Shown: positions 11,252 through 23,027 of the stretch, piece after piece
How positions within the stretch are numbered: position 1 is the stretch's first letter
How the letters are laid out: each line of letters begins with the position of its first letter
Assembly: GCF_016808095.1 (NCBI RefSeq)
Contig: NC_068970.1
Span: forward strand, 45,667,630 to 45,731,629
Reading direction: 5' to 3'
DNA length: 64,000 nt
Source of the DNA: Vigna angularis
Taxonomy: Eukaryota; Streptophyta; Magnoliopsida; Fabales; Fabaceae
Program-made: the position numbers and the translations under genes
Notes under the pieces: generated by a model
What the model was told of the DNA's origin: nothing
The model's database searches: none
The model's input: the letters and a program-made list of their open reading frames with translations, nothing else

Positions 11252-13455
11252 ATGGAAATGAAGGAGAATTCAGTTAAGGTATGAGTTCCCAAGCTTGCAT
11301 CTAAAGAATATTTTCTTGCTGTTCCTGTTTCATTTTCCTCTCATATTAGTGTTACTAATTATTAGATCTGTTATATTTACTTCTGTGCTTTCAACTCTCT
11401 TTCTAATCAACGAAAAATGAAAAAAAAGAAAAATGATTACTTCTGTACTTCTGTAACACTATCAATCTTGTGCCTGAGTTGGTGAATTGAAGATCCGCAC
11501 TAGAGAAACCCATAACACAAACATCTCAAGCTTGTTTTCACTCGTTTGTAGACATGGAGGTTCAGTTTTGGTTCTCCAATTAAAGCTTAGAGGTTTCATT
11601 GAAACCCTATTTTTACATCTTCGTCTGTTCTAACGGTGGATCTAATTTTTTTTTGGAAATTGGACCAATTTTTCCCTTCTTGTCATACAGTTATAGGGCA
11701 CCTACCATGTAGTCTTTTTCCTTTTCGTTGTACATGGCTGATCCACGAGATCGACGCTGTTGTGTAAGGAGATAAACCAAAACCCTTTTTCTTTTTATAA
11801 GAGTTCAGTCCTTTTCCCTGTCTCTCTCTTAATTGCTTCCCGTTTACTACATTAAAATTTCTATATTCGCAAAGGGTTTCGAGCTCCAAGTTTTCTACTC
11901 CTGGGATGCTCTGGCAGGTGTTGGATCTTGTCCTTAGACAATATGGGCTAACACAAATTATGGTATAAAACAATGATCCGTTGAGATCGAAATCAATGAT
12001 TAGGTAAACTCATAAAGTGAAAACTGATTAGGGCTGTCTCAAATTAATGACGGGGTAAAAGATTAAGACATGATGACAAAACTACGACACAGACTTCTTC
12101 TCTTGGGTAGCTGCAATAGGTGTGACCGTCTTTCACATATCTTCCCATTCCCTTAATATTTTATCATCAGTTACTTTGTGTATCCTTTTTTTTTTCCTCT
12201 CCTAATCAATGTTATATATATATTGTTAACTTTTTCTCTCTTTCTTTATTACAACCATTCTTCACTAAAATAAGTTGTAATCCCGGATATAATACAAACA
12301 AAAATAATGAAGCATATTCTGTATTCCCCATTTTCCAACTAAACAAGTGATACGCCTAATATAACACAAAAAATTGAAATCATATATAATATGTATGAAG
12401 TTGTGTTTTGTTAAATATAGTTATAACACCTTTGTTATGCATATATTTTATAATATCATTATAGTACCCTATATCCTTCTTCTAGCCACAAATTTATTTA
12501 TTAATCTTTTAAGAAACTCATGTTGTAGGAACCAATTTGGGAACCTGTTGAACCTGTAGCTCCAACAACCAGGACCAAAACCAAGTCCGTGGAATTTGAA
12601 GGTACATACTCTTCTTTACATGAACGGATTCATTCATATTAATTACTTTGAATATTCTCACTCCTCTTTGCTAGAATCCATTCAAATTTGCTTTAGTAGA
12701 AGAAGAGTAATCTTTGATCACCTTTTTATTCTTCAAACTCTAAAAACATTGCAGAACTCTCCTTGGACAAGCCAATTTTTGAAGCTTCCCCATTCGTCGT
12801 CATTAGCCGAGCTCTATCTGTTATATCTGCGTTCATCGCTATGCTCTTTTCGCTTCTTGTATTCGCAGCTTGTGTCCTCATTTTTTGTCTAGATGCCGCT
12901 AACAAATGGCTAATGAAAACCACAGAGAAATTAAACGCCAAGGGTAAGGAAAGAGAGAGCCACGTGAATCGTGGCGAAACCAAAAATTTTCTGGAAGCTA
13001 GTTTCAGTGGGAAAGATAAAGAGACAAGGAACACAGAAACCAATAACCCTAACCGACATGGCAACTACAAAGAGAATCGAAGATTGTATGCTTCCGTCAT
13101 TACTGGCAGCCAAACTGTCAATTCTGTTGACCATGGCTATGCAATTGATAACTGCTTTAACAACTATGGCGACGGGGAGCAAGATTACAGCTATTGTGAG
13201 GTTAACAGTTCTACAAGTAGAGATTCCTATAACAACCATGCATCGGGCCTACAAGCTCTCAGCGGTGCAAACATTTGGACTTCTAAAAGTGAAGATGCCT
13301 TTAACAACATGAGCATATACTCACAAACTTACAGGGGTGCAAAAATTGGCAATTCTGAGGAGCGCAAAGCAATTCGTCGTGCCTACAACAATGGAAAGAA
13401 CGGAGTCCAAAACTACGATGGTTATACAAATTTGCTGGGGAAACATAATGAATGA
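11252..13455 (+). CDS. Gene 1: membrane-anchored member of a repeat-motif protein family, function unknown
   Basis: I do not recognise this family. Proposed exons are 11252-11278, 12529-12601 and 12755-13455 (266 codons). Donors are AAG|GTATGA and GAAG|GTACAT; acceptors are TTGTAG|GAA and TTGCAG|AA; phases 0 and 1 keep the frame open throughout. Residues 1-55 are polar and then mildly hydrophobic; residues 56-79 form one clear membrane segment, followed by the basic stretch NKWLMKTTEKLNAKGK, so the N-terminus and the C-terminal half probably lie on opposite sides of a membrane. From residue 144 to the end there are five units of 22-29 residues with a consensus near D-x-[FY]-N-N-x-x-x-G-x-Q-x-[FY]-x-G-x-x-I (starts at about 144, 166, 190, 214 and 243). 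The last unit is degraded at its end. Genes 2-4 share the motif but lack the membrane segment. Start choice is uncertain: the frame is open upstream of 11252 through the CT tract. Confidence 0.7.
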
Positions 13456-16400
13456 ACACCAAAGTCCTTGTTGACATTCAAGAGAGAGAAAAAGTATGGA
13501 TTTTACAGACAGTTATTGTTATCATGCAATTTATTTATCATGTATCTCAAGACTATGTTTATTGTTGGTATGCATGCATGGACACCATATCGAACTGTTT
13601 GATGTTAATAGCTATATGTTCTACTCTTCTTTCCCATATGATTTCTCCTTCGTTTCAGTTTCACACATTTTTAAATGTGCGTGACATGTTCTAAACAGAT
13701 TCATTAAGGATTCATCTAAATGTAATTAGTTTAGTTTAATTAAGATCAGAACTGTTCTTTCATCAGTTGCAGCTAGTACGATTGGGACCAGAAGTTAGTT
13801 TTTACAATTATGAAAAACAACTTGTTGGAGTTAAAGTTTATTTTTTAGAAGGATTAGGTAACCTTATTGTTATATATATTATACTATATAATATATTTAT
13901 GTAGTTGTTTAAAATAAACTCGGATCAAATCATGTTTAAGAAAATCAGTTTAAAGCACTATTGGTCTTTGTGAGTTTTTTTTTTCTTAATCACATTGGTC
14001 TTTGTAAGTACGGGAAATGAAGACAGTATTTAAAATTGATGTTGGAAATTAGTTGCTGAGTATAATTTAATTTAAATTTACCAAACCAATTTAAATTTTA
14101 AAAAATCTATCAGTAATTTTTTTTATCTCACAATTCTTTCTTAATTTTATCTCTATTTTCATTTTCAATTCTAATAAACTGGTACAATAAAATTTTCACT
14201 AACGAACGCTGTTATCGTCTGATTAAGTCATGCACGCAAGAAAAGAGAAATCACATATAAAATGCACTAATATTTTTTACAAATATATTATACATCACAC
14301 ACTTATACAAAAAAGTTTGCTATTTATAATTTTTTATATACAAAAGAAATAAGTTTATTTGAAGATTACCCATTTACTATTTACCAAAAGCTTTTTTGCT
14401 TCTTTACAGCATAATTTTTTAATATATTGTTTTGAGAATAGTATTAGTATTTCTTTTCGATATTAAAGAATATAAATTATAAAAAGCATTTATAGTACTC
14501 TTATAGGGAATGTTTTTACAATAGATAACAAAATCAATATTTTTGGAAACTGTTTTTGGAGACCTAAATTAAATTGGGCCTTAATCCAATCCTTGCTCTA
14601 GTCCTAGACACTTCAAAAGTCACAAGTTAGGAAAGAGAAAAAAACTGTAAAAGACTTCAATGATTGTTTGAAGGTGAATTCTATATGTTTGGATAATGGT
14701 GTACAATACAGAACCTATCAGAACCACATGTTCTTCCTCGCATTTTCATTTGTCCTATCAAAATACTGATTGGTCATTTATTTTCTGTGGTGGACCATCT
14801 CTTAATTGGTGTTTTTCTTTTGTCGGCTGTTGTATGATACCAATGCTACGTAGGGTTGGTATCCTTCAAGTTCTTCAATTTCCACGAATTTTCTACGAAA
14901 CTACATCTATTCCACACATAAAAAACCTAATATATTTACTTATTTATTTATTCTTCCTTAAATTATATTATATTTAAGAATAAAAATATAATTTTAATAG
15001 TGTTAAATACGTAAGAAAAAATGAAATGTCTATGTACCATTGTTCATAAAAACTATTTTAATTTATTAACTGTTTAGGTAGGTATTGTAACTAAATGCAT
15101 TCCATACAACTTCTCAAGTTTCTCAGATTTGCGGAAACCAGACTTTCAGCCAATACTTTGGCAAAGTAAATATTTATTTTAACAAATACAAAAAATTTAG
15201 AGACAAAATTTCAGTGCAAAAATATATAATATAATCACGAGAGAATCCAATCATGCAACTTCAGGCAAAGTAACATATGCTCATATTCAACACAAAATAT
15301 TTTCATGAAGAATCGGAAATCTTCCCTTAGCCAAGAAGCAAACAAGTTGTGAAGCATATGGATGGAGAAAATGGAGAATCTTGGAGCAATCTTCTCGAAT
15401 GGAAGCAACATATATATAGCACCACCAGCTAAGATTTTCATTGACAAAAATCAAAGCATTAAACATGGTTAGAGAGGGTTAGCCAAGAAAGGAGAAGAAA
15501 ATAAGTGAAGTACTCACCAAAGAATTTTATTTCCAAACACTGAAAGGAAGGAATAAAAGTTTATTTGAAGGTTCACCTTAGCTTCAGAGTTTTGGAGACA
15601 AGGGAAAATAAATAGGTGGAAGATGGAAGAAATGAGGAAAAGTCAACTAGTTGATACTAAGACAAAAATATATAAGTCTAACTTATTTTAATCAATTTTT
15701 CATAAATATTTTATTTCTAAAACCATCCATTGTAAACAAGACTGATTTGGCTAGTACTCTCCAGTAGACCAATTGACTAGTTAAAAAAAAAAATTAATAA
15801 ATCTTCAATAATTTTTAAATAATTTTTATCTTGATCTTGAAAATTTAAAAATTTGTTTTAATTTTTAAAAGTGTAAACTGAACCAATTTTATTCTTTAAC
15901 TTTACAAGAATACACATTTTATACCTTAAAATAGCTAATTTTAACAATGATATTATACTTATACTTCAATTTAAGTCACTTATCGTGTTTGACATGTATG
16001 TATATGATGCTTTACGATACTTTAAAGATATTTATTAATTATTAATAAATTATTAATGAAGTATCTCATTTATATAAAATAGTATTTTGATGATGAAAAT
16101 AATTTATAATTTTTCATGTTGATAATGTTAATATATATATAATTTTAATTCTGATTCACACAAACAATCATTAAATTTTTTTTATAAACTATTACATAGA
16201 TTTCAATATCTATATATTAAGTACAGTATCTTATTATTTCTAAATAAATATATTTTCAAGTATCATATGTTTAACTCAAATTATAATAATTATAAGGCTT
16301 AAATGTTTATAATTCCTAAACTTAGACGTTGGATACATAACAAGTTAATTAAAATAAATATTCATCAATATAAAACATTAATCAAAATAAATATTAAAAA

Positions 16401-16792
16401 TAAATAATTTATATAAATTTAATAAATATTAAAAATAAATAGTTAGTAGTAGTTTAAACATTAATTAAATATTGAAAATAAATACAATTAGCAAGTAGAG
16501 ATTATAAAGTCTATATTAAGATAAGATTATAAATCTCAAATATAGAGACTCATATCATTTTTTTACCGTTTTTTTCTCTTGTAGAAATAACAGATAAAAT
16601 ACTTTTGTAATTAATTGTTCATCAAATAAGTGTGATCACAATATAGGATAAAAAAATTATATTCTATAACAACATTTATTAAAATAAGAAAATTATTCTT
16701 AACACACTTATTAGTAAAACCATATATTCAACTAAAAGGTAATGTTAGTTTGTTTCCTTTTCATTTCATTTTTTCTATAATAATATCAAACT
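13456..16792. other. 3' flank of gene 1 and AT-rich intergenic DNA
   Basis: Roughly the first 250 bp probably include the 3' untranslated region of gene 1. The rest is AT-rich with many stops. Short frames near 14696-14977 and, on the minus strand, 15235-15447 match nothing I know and have no supporting context. Confidence 0.5.
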
Positions 16793-16997
16793 AACCACTA
16801 GTGCAGTTAAGGAAAATGACAGCGGTTATTTTCGTCCATAGACAGCGATTCCTGAACCGAGACATATACAGACGAGACAAAAAGGGGTAGGATTTTGTCT
16901 CGATTCAAAGGTAACCGAAGCATTATGTTTTTGCTTTTTTTATTTTTCTTTTTCAAATGACTTTTCGCCTCGGTTCCTTTTGAACTGAGGCAGTATC

Positions 16998-17462
16998 TTG
17001 CAAAAGTCACCATCAATTGCTACCAAAGGAGGAGCTACTACAGCTGTGCTTCTTGAGTTTGCAGCTTTTATTACTTTGAGGTTGAACAAGCCAATACTTT
17101 ACAAACCTTACAAAGTTTTGTTGCCAACATTTTGGGCGGCCATGTTGTGTTTGCCTCCTACTTTATTGCTTATTCTTGTGATGTGTTTGGCTTCTTCGAG
17201 AACTTTCTTTGCGAGTGGAGTTGTAATTCTCCTGGGGTTCATCTTGTACCCTGTCTTAGTTCAACCCAAAAATAAGAACTGGATTCTATTTGAAGAAGAC
17301 TCACCTACCTTGCATTCCTCTAGCTGGTAGCAATGCCACTTAGTTGTTTCAGAACTGACTGACCTCGACCAAGAAAATAAGGGTGTTGAGCTTCTTGTGA
17401 CCTCGCCATTTGCTAGTGGGGAAGACGAGTTGTGTTTAGTGCACAATGATTCTAAAGTCTAA
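16998..17462 (+). pseudogene. Captured C-terminal fragment of a polyamine uptake transporter (PUT/LAT family)
   Basis: The frame reads GGATTAVLLEFAAFITLRLN, then KPYKVLLPTFWAAMLCLPPT, then LLILVMCLASSRTFFASGVV and ILYPVLVQ. This corresponds to the last two or three membrane helices and cytosolic tail of plant polyamine/H+ symporters of the amino-acid/polyamine/organocation superfamily (PUT or RMV1 group, plasma membrane or organelle membranes). Intact members are about 480-530 residues long; only about 155 codons are here. An in-frame TAG at 17328-17330 interrupts the tail, after which the same frame continues (LVTSPFASGEDELC...) to a natural-looking TAA at 17460-17462. There is no start, promoter or N-terminal helix. 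It lies inside the CACTA element and is a passenger fragment. Confidence 0.8.
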
Positions 17463-17659
17463 ACCAACATGGCAGGATCTTCTCTTCACATTATTTTTTG
17501 CAACAACCTAAGCATATGATGTGTCTCACAACCTTGGACACTGCTCAAGCAGCAAGAACAGGGGCGTGGTTTTCTGTTATGCTAGGGCTTATTAATTCCA
17601 ATAAGCTGAGAAAAACGAATATTAAGGAGCAGAGGTGGGAATCGGTGATAGTGAGAACA

Positions 17660-18103
17660 TGGGCATGGTACAAGAGGGTCTTCTTCATCCCCATGGTGCG
17701 GTCGTCATGGGCCACAGGGCGGTCCTTTCCAGTGGTCTTCCAATAGCCCTTCTCGATGGCGCGGTTGGTCCTAGAACCATTTCCATACTTACGGTCCATC
17801 ATGCTGAAGAAGTACCATTCCAAGTCCTTGGTCTTCAACTTTGACAGAGCTGAAAAACAAAAAATAAGTTAAGAAACACTTTGAATCCTTGGAACCAAAC
17901 CCTATTGCTAACAATTCGATACCACAAAAAAGGGTAAAATGCTAACGGAGAAGGTCCCATGGCTCGAGCTTGTAGATATCAACCACTGTGATGTGGTCGT
18001 ACCGGGACAAGTTTTCGGTGATCTTGCGCTTCAGGTTCAGGTAGAATACCACCAGCTCTTCGTCGGTGCGGTGGAATCAAAAGCAAGGACCCATCCGTGC
18101 CAT
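17660..18103 (-). pseudogene. Captured 5' part of a NAC transcription factor gene with intron
   Basis: Minus-strand exon 1 (18103-17947) starts MARMGPCF, then a TGA (18077-18079), then [14 protein letters not shown] and [17 protein letters not shown] subdomains A and B. The intron ends at TTTTTCAG (17850-17852). Exon 2 (from 17849) reads LSKLKTKDLEWYFF, then DRKYGNGSRTNRAIEKGYWK and TTGKDRPVAHDDRTMGMKKT: subdomains C and D with the DNA-contacting WKTTGKDRPV block. Homology fades after GMKKTLLYH near 17665. Defects are the TGA where family members have Arg (GFRFHPTDEEL), a donor changed to GTTAGC, and loss of everything after subdomain D. Intact NAC proteins bind DNA as dimers in the nucleus. 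GC-rich sequence at 18104-18350 may be captured 5' leader. Retention of the intron shows capture from DNA, not from mRNA. Confidence 0.85.
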
Positions 18104-18636
18104 GGATTGGATTTAAGAGAGATGAATCGCTGAGAGAGAAAAAGAGTGAAAGATAATTGGGGATTAGGGCTTTCGTTTATGATTGGTGAAGAGGGAGACG
18201 GTGACGGCGAGAATAGCAGGTGGCGGCGACGTCGACGAACAACGGAGACGACAACGACGCTAGATGACGACGCTGGAGACAATGAAGGTGAGAGGAGAGG
18301 ACGCTCATCCGCGAGAGGGAGAAGTGGAATAGTGGATTCGTGAGGAAGAAGAAAATTGTTTTCACGTAAATGAAACCCTATATGCGTTTGTGAAAGTAAA
18401 TAAACGATATTACCTTGATTAAGTATATAACCAAGGCAATAACACCCTACCATATCGGTTAAGTTTACAACTGATACCTATTCCTTTCAGTAGAGCTTTT
18501 ATAATTCGGTTTTTAGTAAACTAAGACATCTAACTTCGTCATATTTACGAAAATGTCACCGCGTTTTTCTATATTTCGGTTTCGTAGAAACCGAAGAGTA
18601 TATGGCGCGTTAAAAAGGTGTTTTTTGCTGGTGAAC

Positions 18637-19153
18637 ATTACATATTTGTTCTTTCTTTTAACATGTTTATCTTAAAAAATTAAAGAAGAATAAAAAAATA
18701 TAAGTGATTAATAACTTTTGAACTCTATTTTTAGAAAAAAAAAATTAAATATATATATATATATATAATTTATAACAGATGTCATTGCAAATTAATAATA
18801 AATTATAATCAATATTAAATTATATGTTATAAATTTTATTTAATAACATAACAATAAATATGATATAAAAATATTAAAAATTATAATATATTAAGTTATC
18901 TAATAAAATATATAATTTTGTATATATAAATGATATTGTTTTTAAAAATTAATTAAACTTTTAGTAGAATCATATTTTAATTATATTTCTAACTTTTTGA
19001 GAGAGAGCTTTTAAATATTGGAGTTTTTTTTTAATTTCATTTAAGAGGATCTCTTAAAAGAGAATCGTTTAAAAAATAGATTAGAGTTGGCCTAAAGGTG
19101 ATGCGTCCATAAACTATTATTACGTAAACGTGGAGATGATCTAATCTATATCT
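18637..19153. other. AT-rich intergenic DNA
   Basis: I see no gene or defined element, only short TA runs (18751-18768). Confidence 0.6.
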
Positions 19154-19156
19154 TTA

Positions 19157-20287
19157 TTGTCGTGTTCACATGAAGAGAATGTATTGTTTATGTATTTTTG
19201 TGAGCAAAGAAATGAAGTGAATTTTGTATTCATTTGAAAAGAAATGAAAAGAAATATAGAGAACGATTTGAAGGGATTTGTGGGATGAATCACTTTTCAA
19301 TCACTCATGAATGTGGTGAGATTTGGAGGGATCGAATTTTAAAAGTCTGAATTGCCCCTCTGTCTAGACATAATTCCACTTGTAATTATGATGTTAATAT
19401 ATGTGTTGGGTGCGGACGAAGAGAAAGTTGAGGTGAGGTTAATATGAAAGTAGTGTTGTTTAGGCAAGTATTGGTTGTTTTTTATGTTGCATGGTTGGTG
19501 GTAGATGAAAAAGATAAGGTTGATGGCCATATGAAGATGAAGAAGAAAGTGATTGATGAAGAACACGAGTGTTTGAAGTTGAAGAACATGAAACCATATT
19601 CGGTTCCAAGGAACCCATATTCGGTTCCAAGGAACCCGTATTCGGTTCCAACCGTATGAAGGCGAATAAAGGAACCTGTATTTGGTTCCCATTTCTTTGT
19701 ATTCAGTTCCCCCTAGTTGTTTAGAAGAGGTGTATCTGATTCCCAAGTGCTTTATTCGATTCCCAAGGCTATGGTCTCCACGTTCGATGCTTTATTCAGT
19801 TCTAGAGTGGGTGTAGTCGGTTCCCTTTGAGGAAATTGTGTTGCAAGCTTTGTGGTTGGTGCCATCATGTTTGACGAAGGTGGAGGTTGCAAGGTTGGTG
19901 GTGGACGCTCCATTATATGTGATAAAGGTGGAAGATGCAAGCTAGCGTTTGGTTCCAAGATTGGTGGTGGAAGCACCATGATCCGTGATGATGGAGGATG
20001 CAACGAGCATCCCATGGTCGTTGAAGCAATCCACGAAGTTGTTCGTGATGGTGGAGGATGCAACGAGCATCCCATGATTGTTGAAGCAATAGATGAAGTT
20101 GGAGGATGCAGATAACATTTGTGTAGGGTAGCGAAGCACATTGTGTCGAGGTATTGAATGATTTCTTGCGACTTTTGTTTGTTGATATTTAACATATGTA
20201 TTATGAAATTTACTACAATGTAAATTTTGCAACAATAGCTATGATGAACCACAACTGATAACACTAATGAATTACTATGCTACTAAC
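19157..20287. mobile_element. Degraded Harbinger-like element, left part; target of the LTR element
   Basis: A TTA (19154-19156) is followed by TTGTCGTGTTCACATGAA, similar to the left end of the 5649 element (GTGTTCGCATGAA). Both then carry GGATTTG(C/T)GGGAT, a CATCACCCGCGG- or CAATCACTCATG-like segment and GGTTAC/GGTTCC-type motif clusters. After the LTR element, 40845-41250 resembles the AT-rich right part of the 5649 element (CAATTAAACA near 41230 and near 7711), but I cannot find a right terminal repeat. The insertion point at 20288-20292 is inside this relic. Long open frames here are low-complexity and not credible genes. Confidence 0.35.
19976..20105. repeat. Two 60-70-bp tandem copies inside the Harbinger-like relic
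   Basis: The phrase GTGGAGGATGCAACGAGCAT followed by CCCATG(G/A)T and GTTGAAGCAAT occurs twice. Upstream, 19597-19650 carries three copies of a 21-bp unit (CATATTCGGTTCCAAGGAAC) and further GGTTCC motifs lie up to about 19825. Confidence 0.7.
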
Positions 20288-20292
20288 CTACC
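20288..20292. other. Left target-site duplication CTACC
   Basis: The five bases before the 5' LTR equal the five bases after the 3' LTR (40840-40844). Five base pairs is the duplication size made by plant LTR-retrotransposon integrases. Confidence 0.9.
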
Positions 20293-20451
20293 TGTCAACA
20301 CTCAATTTCGTCCGGGTTGATTAAATAAAATTTATTTTCACCAACAAAGGAAATAAATATCAAAAATACAAAAAAAGGGTATATAATAACAAAAATTAAA
20401 AAAATAAAATAAAATAGCAAAAAAAATAAATAATAAAAAAGGGGGGGTATC

Positions 20452-20830
20452 AAACGTTCGTCCAAATAGTGAGCGTACGTCCTTCCTCACTGTTGCTGAA
20501 AGCGTTCGTCCTTCCCCACTGTTGTTGAGGCCGTTCGTCCAAATTGTTCAACCGTTCGTCCAAACTGTTCAAGCGTTCGTCCTTCCCCACTGTTGCTGAG
20601 GCCGTTCGTCCAAATTGTTCAACCGTTCGTCCAAACTGTTCAACCGTTCGTCCTTCCCCACTATTCAACCGTTCGTCCTTCCAAATTGTTCAACCGTTCG
20701 TCCAAACTGTTCAACCGTTCATCCTTCCCCACTGTTCAACCGTTCGTCCTTCCTCACTGTTCAATCGTTCGTCCTTCACCATTGTTCAACCGTTCGTCCA
20801 AGCTGTTCAACCGTTCGTCCTCATCATCAA
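20452..20830 (+). repeat. CGTTCGTCC-based tandem array in the 5' LTR
   Basis: Units of 18-27 bp share CCGTTCGTCC followed by AAAYTGTTCAA or TTCCCCACTGTTCAA. The array is about 380 bp here and about 547 bp in the 3' LTR. Its translation in any frame is a repetitive artefact. Confidence 0.9.
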
Positions 20831-22024
20831 GCGTTCGGTCATGTTTGTTAACGTTCGGTTTTGATGCGTTTTGTGTTAGTGAGCGTTCAGTTTTATTGTT
20901 TTTCGAGCGTTCGGTTTTTGTTTGTTTAATGAGCGTTCGGTCATCACTTGAACGCTCGATTTCTCTTTTGAACGTTCGGTCTCCAGCGTTCGTATTTCTT
21001 GCGTTCGGTTTTGAACGCTATTCTACCACTCGTCCTCGCTATCCTGGCGCTCGTCCTAATCCTTCTGCCATTCGTCCAAATCGTCCTTAGTCTTCCGCGG
21101 CCGCTCGTCCTGATCTCCCGTGGCTCTAGGGCACCATCAACCTCCCATTACGATGAGTGCTCCACTCACCATTTCACAATCTCAGACCAACCCACTTCAT
21201 TATCATTGTCTACCTCTGACCTCACCACCTCCAGCACCGGACCTGCAAACAACCAAACCCGTGAACCACCACATCACCACCATTCAACCCAATTTCACCG
21301 TCCTCATCATCTCCTTCTACGTTCAACCTCCCTGCCACCACGACACACATTTTCTTCCTCTCCTCCAACCACGGCAGCTACCATCACCAGCCAACGCTTC
21401 ACGTCCAACTCCAGAAGTAGCGTCCAACAACCGTCCAGCACACACGGACAGCAGCTCCAGTTTCAATCAACTCATCTACACCAATTTCGGTTCACCATCC
21501 AACATGCACAGAAGAGGAAGCAACCACACGCACAGGGTGTCCACCGTATGAAGAAGAAGACAAGATTGAGGGGCCCTCACCCTGTTTTCTCACGGCCAAA
21601 AAACTGTAGCTCAGCATGCAAAAGAAAAGAGGGTCACGGGAAGATTTCTGAGTAGATTGGGAGGCTCACGGGTTCTAAGATTTGGCTATGAAAGAAGGCA
21701 AGCAGCAGAGGGAAAAGGGGGGGGAGACACCTGTGATGAAGACATCCCTTCCATCTTCACCTTACCTCACGGCTCCCAACCTACCATCCATATTCCCCAC
21801 TGTCACAGCCACCATAAGCAATTCCTCATTCTCATCATCCGATCTTGACCTCTCTGTTCAACCCTCTCTGATCACCTTCATCCTTACACACAGCCCATAT
21901 CATCACCATCACCATCAACACCAACACCCCCCACGGCCAACACCTTTCTTCCTCCATTTTCATCACCTCCAAACAATCCATTTTTCACCTTTACTCATCA
22001 TTTTCTCGTAATCGAATCAACTCA

Positions 22025-22789
22025 TTACACACAACAACACAGGCTTATTGTTTCCAATCCAATAGACAAAATGTGAAACAAGTGAATCACTACTGAATCA
22101 ATCAATAAAGGATAAAAAAAAGTGAAAAGAGGGAGAGTGATGCTGGCGGCACCAATCAGGAAACAAAGTCCGGCAAGGACAACGGTGGCCAGTTTTTGTC
22201 GCGGTGGCTGGTCTGGTTTGGAGGCGGCAGTCTGCACGTGCTGAGACGACGACTGTGGCTTGCGGCCTGAGTGCCGTTGTCGGCGGAGTCGTGGACCGGA
22301 TAGAAGACTCCCCGTAAGGGTCGTTTCGTCGTGGCGACTGGATCGGGGCTCGGCAGTGGCAGCAGTGGCCAGATCTAACAGTGACCCGTGACAGTCTCGG
22401 AGGCGGCGGCAGCCAGTATCAGTCCAGTGCAAATCTCCCGCGCGAGAAGAAAAGAAAGGGAGCTTGGAGCGGCGGCCGGCGGTGGTCTCGTCAAGGGGCA
22501 TCGGAAGTGGCGAAAACGCTGGTTGGAGCGGCGGCCGGCGAGCTGCTGGGAGAAGAAAGAGGCCCTGGATCTCTCTTAGATCTGGCGCGGAGAAGAACGG
22601 GAAGATTTTGAGACCCCTCCAAACCCTAAAAAAAAATAATAATAAAAGAGAAGGAACTTTATCTACACCCACGGTTTCATGTTTCACACCCCGTTTTCGT
22701 TTGGACTTAAAGCCCATTATGTGCAAACAAAATAAAAACAACCCTGGCAGCATTGACCCAAACAAAGGAGCATCAATTTCACACGTCAC
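22025..22789 (-). other. 254-codon open frame in the GC-rich part of the LTR, significance unclear
   Basis: The antisense frame (ATG at 22789) is open for 254 codons and is repeated identically in the 3' LTR at 38780-39544. The predicted product is Arg/Pro/Ser-rich in the middle, with a hydrophobic run LATVVLAGLCFLIGAASITL near the C-terminus. I recognise no family. The GC-rich base composition lowers stop frequency, so the length alone is weak evidence. It may be captured host sequence or chance. Confidence 0.2.
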
Positions 22790-23027
22790 TCCTGGTTTTA
22801 TCTCTACATCCCTGTCTTGTTTCTCTTGTTTTATTTTTAGGCTTTTGTATCTTTATTTTTATTATTTGTTTGGTTATTAAGTTTTTTTTTTACTGATGTA
22901 ACCCCTTGTAAGATACCCCACACCCCTTTGTTTTAGTGAATTTGTTCATTTCGTTTTATTTCAAAAAAGGAAAAAAAATGATAAATAATAAAAAATATAT
23001 AAAACATTAAAAAAACATTTAATGTAA

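Larger units (their letters stand above)
16796..18633. mobile_element. Gene-capturing CACTA element (Pack-CACTA type)
   Basis: The left end is CACTAGTGCAG at 16796, the right end is GCTGGTG at 18633 (one mismatch from the expected CTAGTG), and AAC flanks both ends (16793-16795 and 18634-18636), a 3-bp target duplication. Subterminal CTCGGTT/AACCGAG-type units occur at both ends. No transposase is present. The interior is almost entirely host-gene sequence: a polyamine transporter C-terminus on the plus strand and a NAC gene 5' part on the minus strand. The terminus is closely related to the outer CACTA element ending at 2740. Confidence 0.75.

Noticed and set aside
11045..11284. Open frame through the CT microsatellite (Ser-Leu repeats) as an N-terminal extension of gene 1
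   Set aside because: A poly-(SL) leader produced by a microsatellite is more likely 5' untranslated; the ATG at 11252 gives a normal start.
19752..20264. 170-codon minus-strand frame
   Set aside because: Encoded by imperfect tandem units inside a transposon relic; no known domain and no gene context.
20544..21090. Long overlapping frames in the CGTTCGTCC array (products such as FNRSSKLFNRSS), also at 37132-37845
   Set aside because: They are open in several frames at once because the unit lacks stops; this is a tandem-repeat artefact and not protein coding.
20999..21655. 218-codon plus-strand frame in the LTR (copy at 37754-38410)
   Set aside because: A His/Ser/Thr/Pro-rich product from CT/AC-rich DNA, with overlapping open frames and no recognisable domain.
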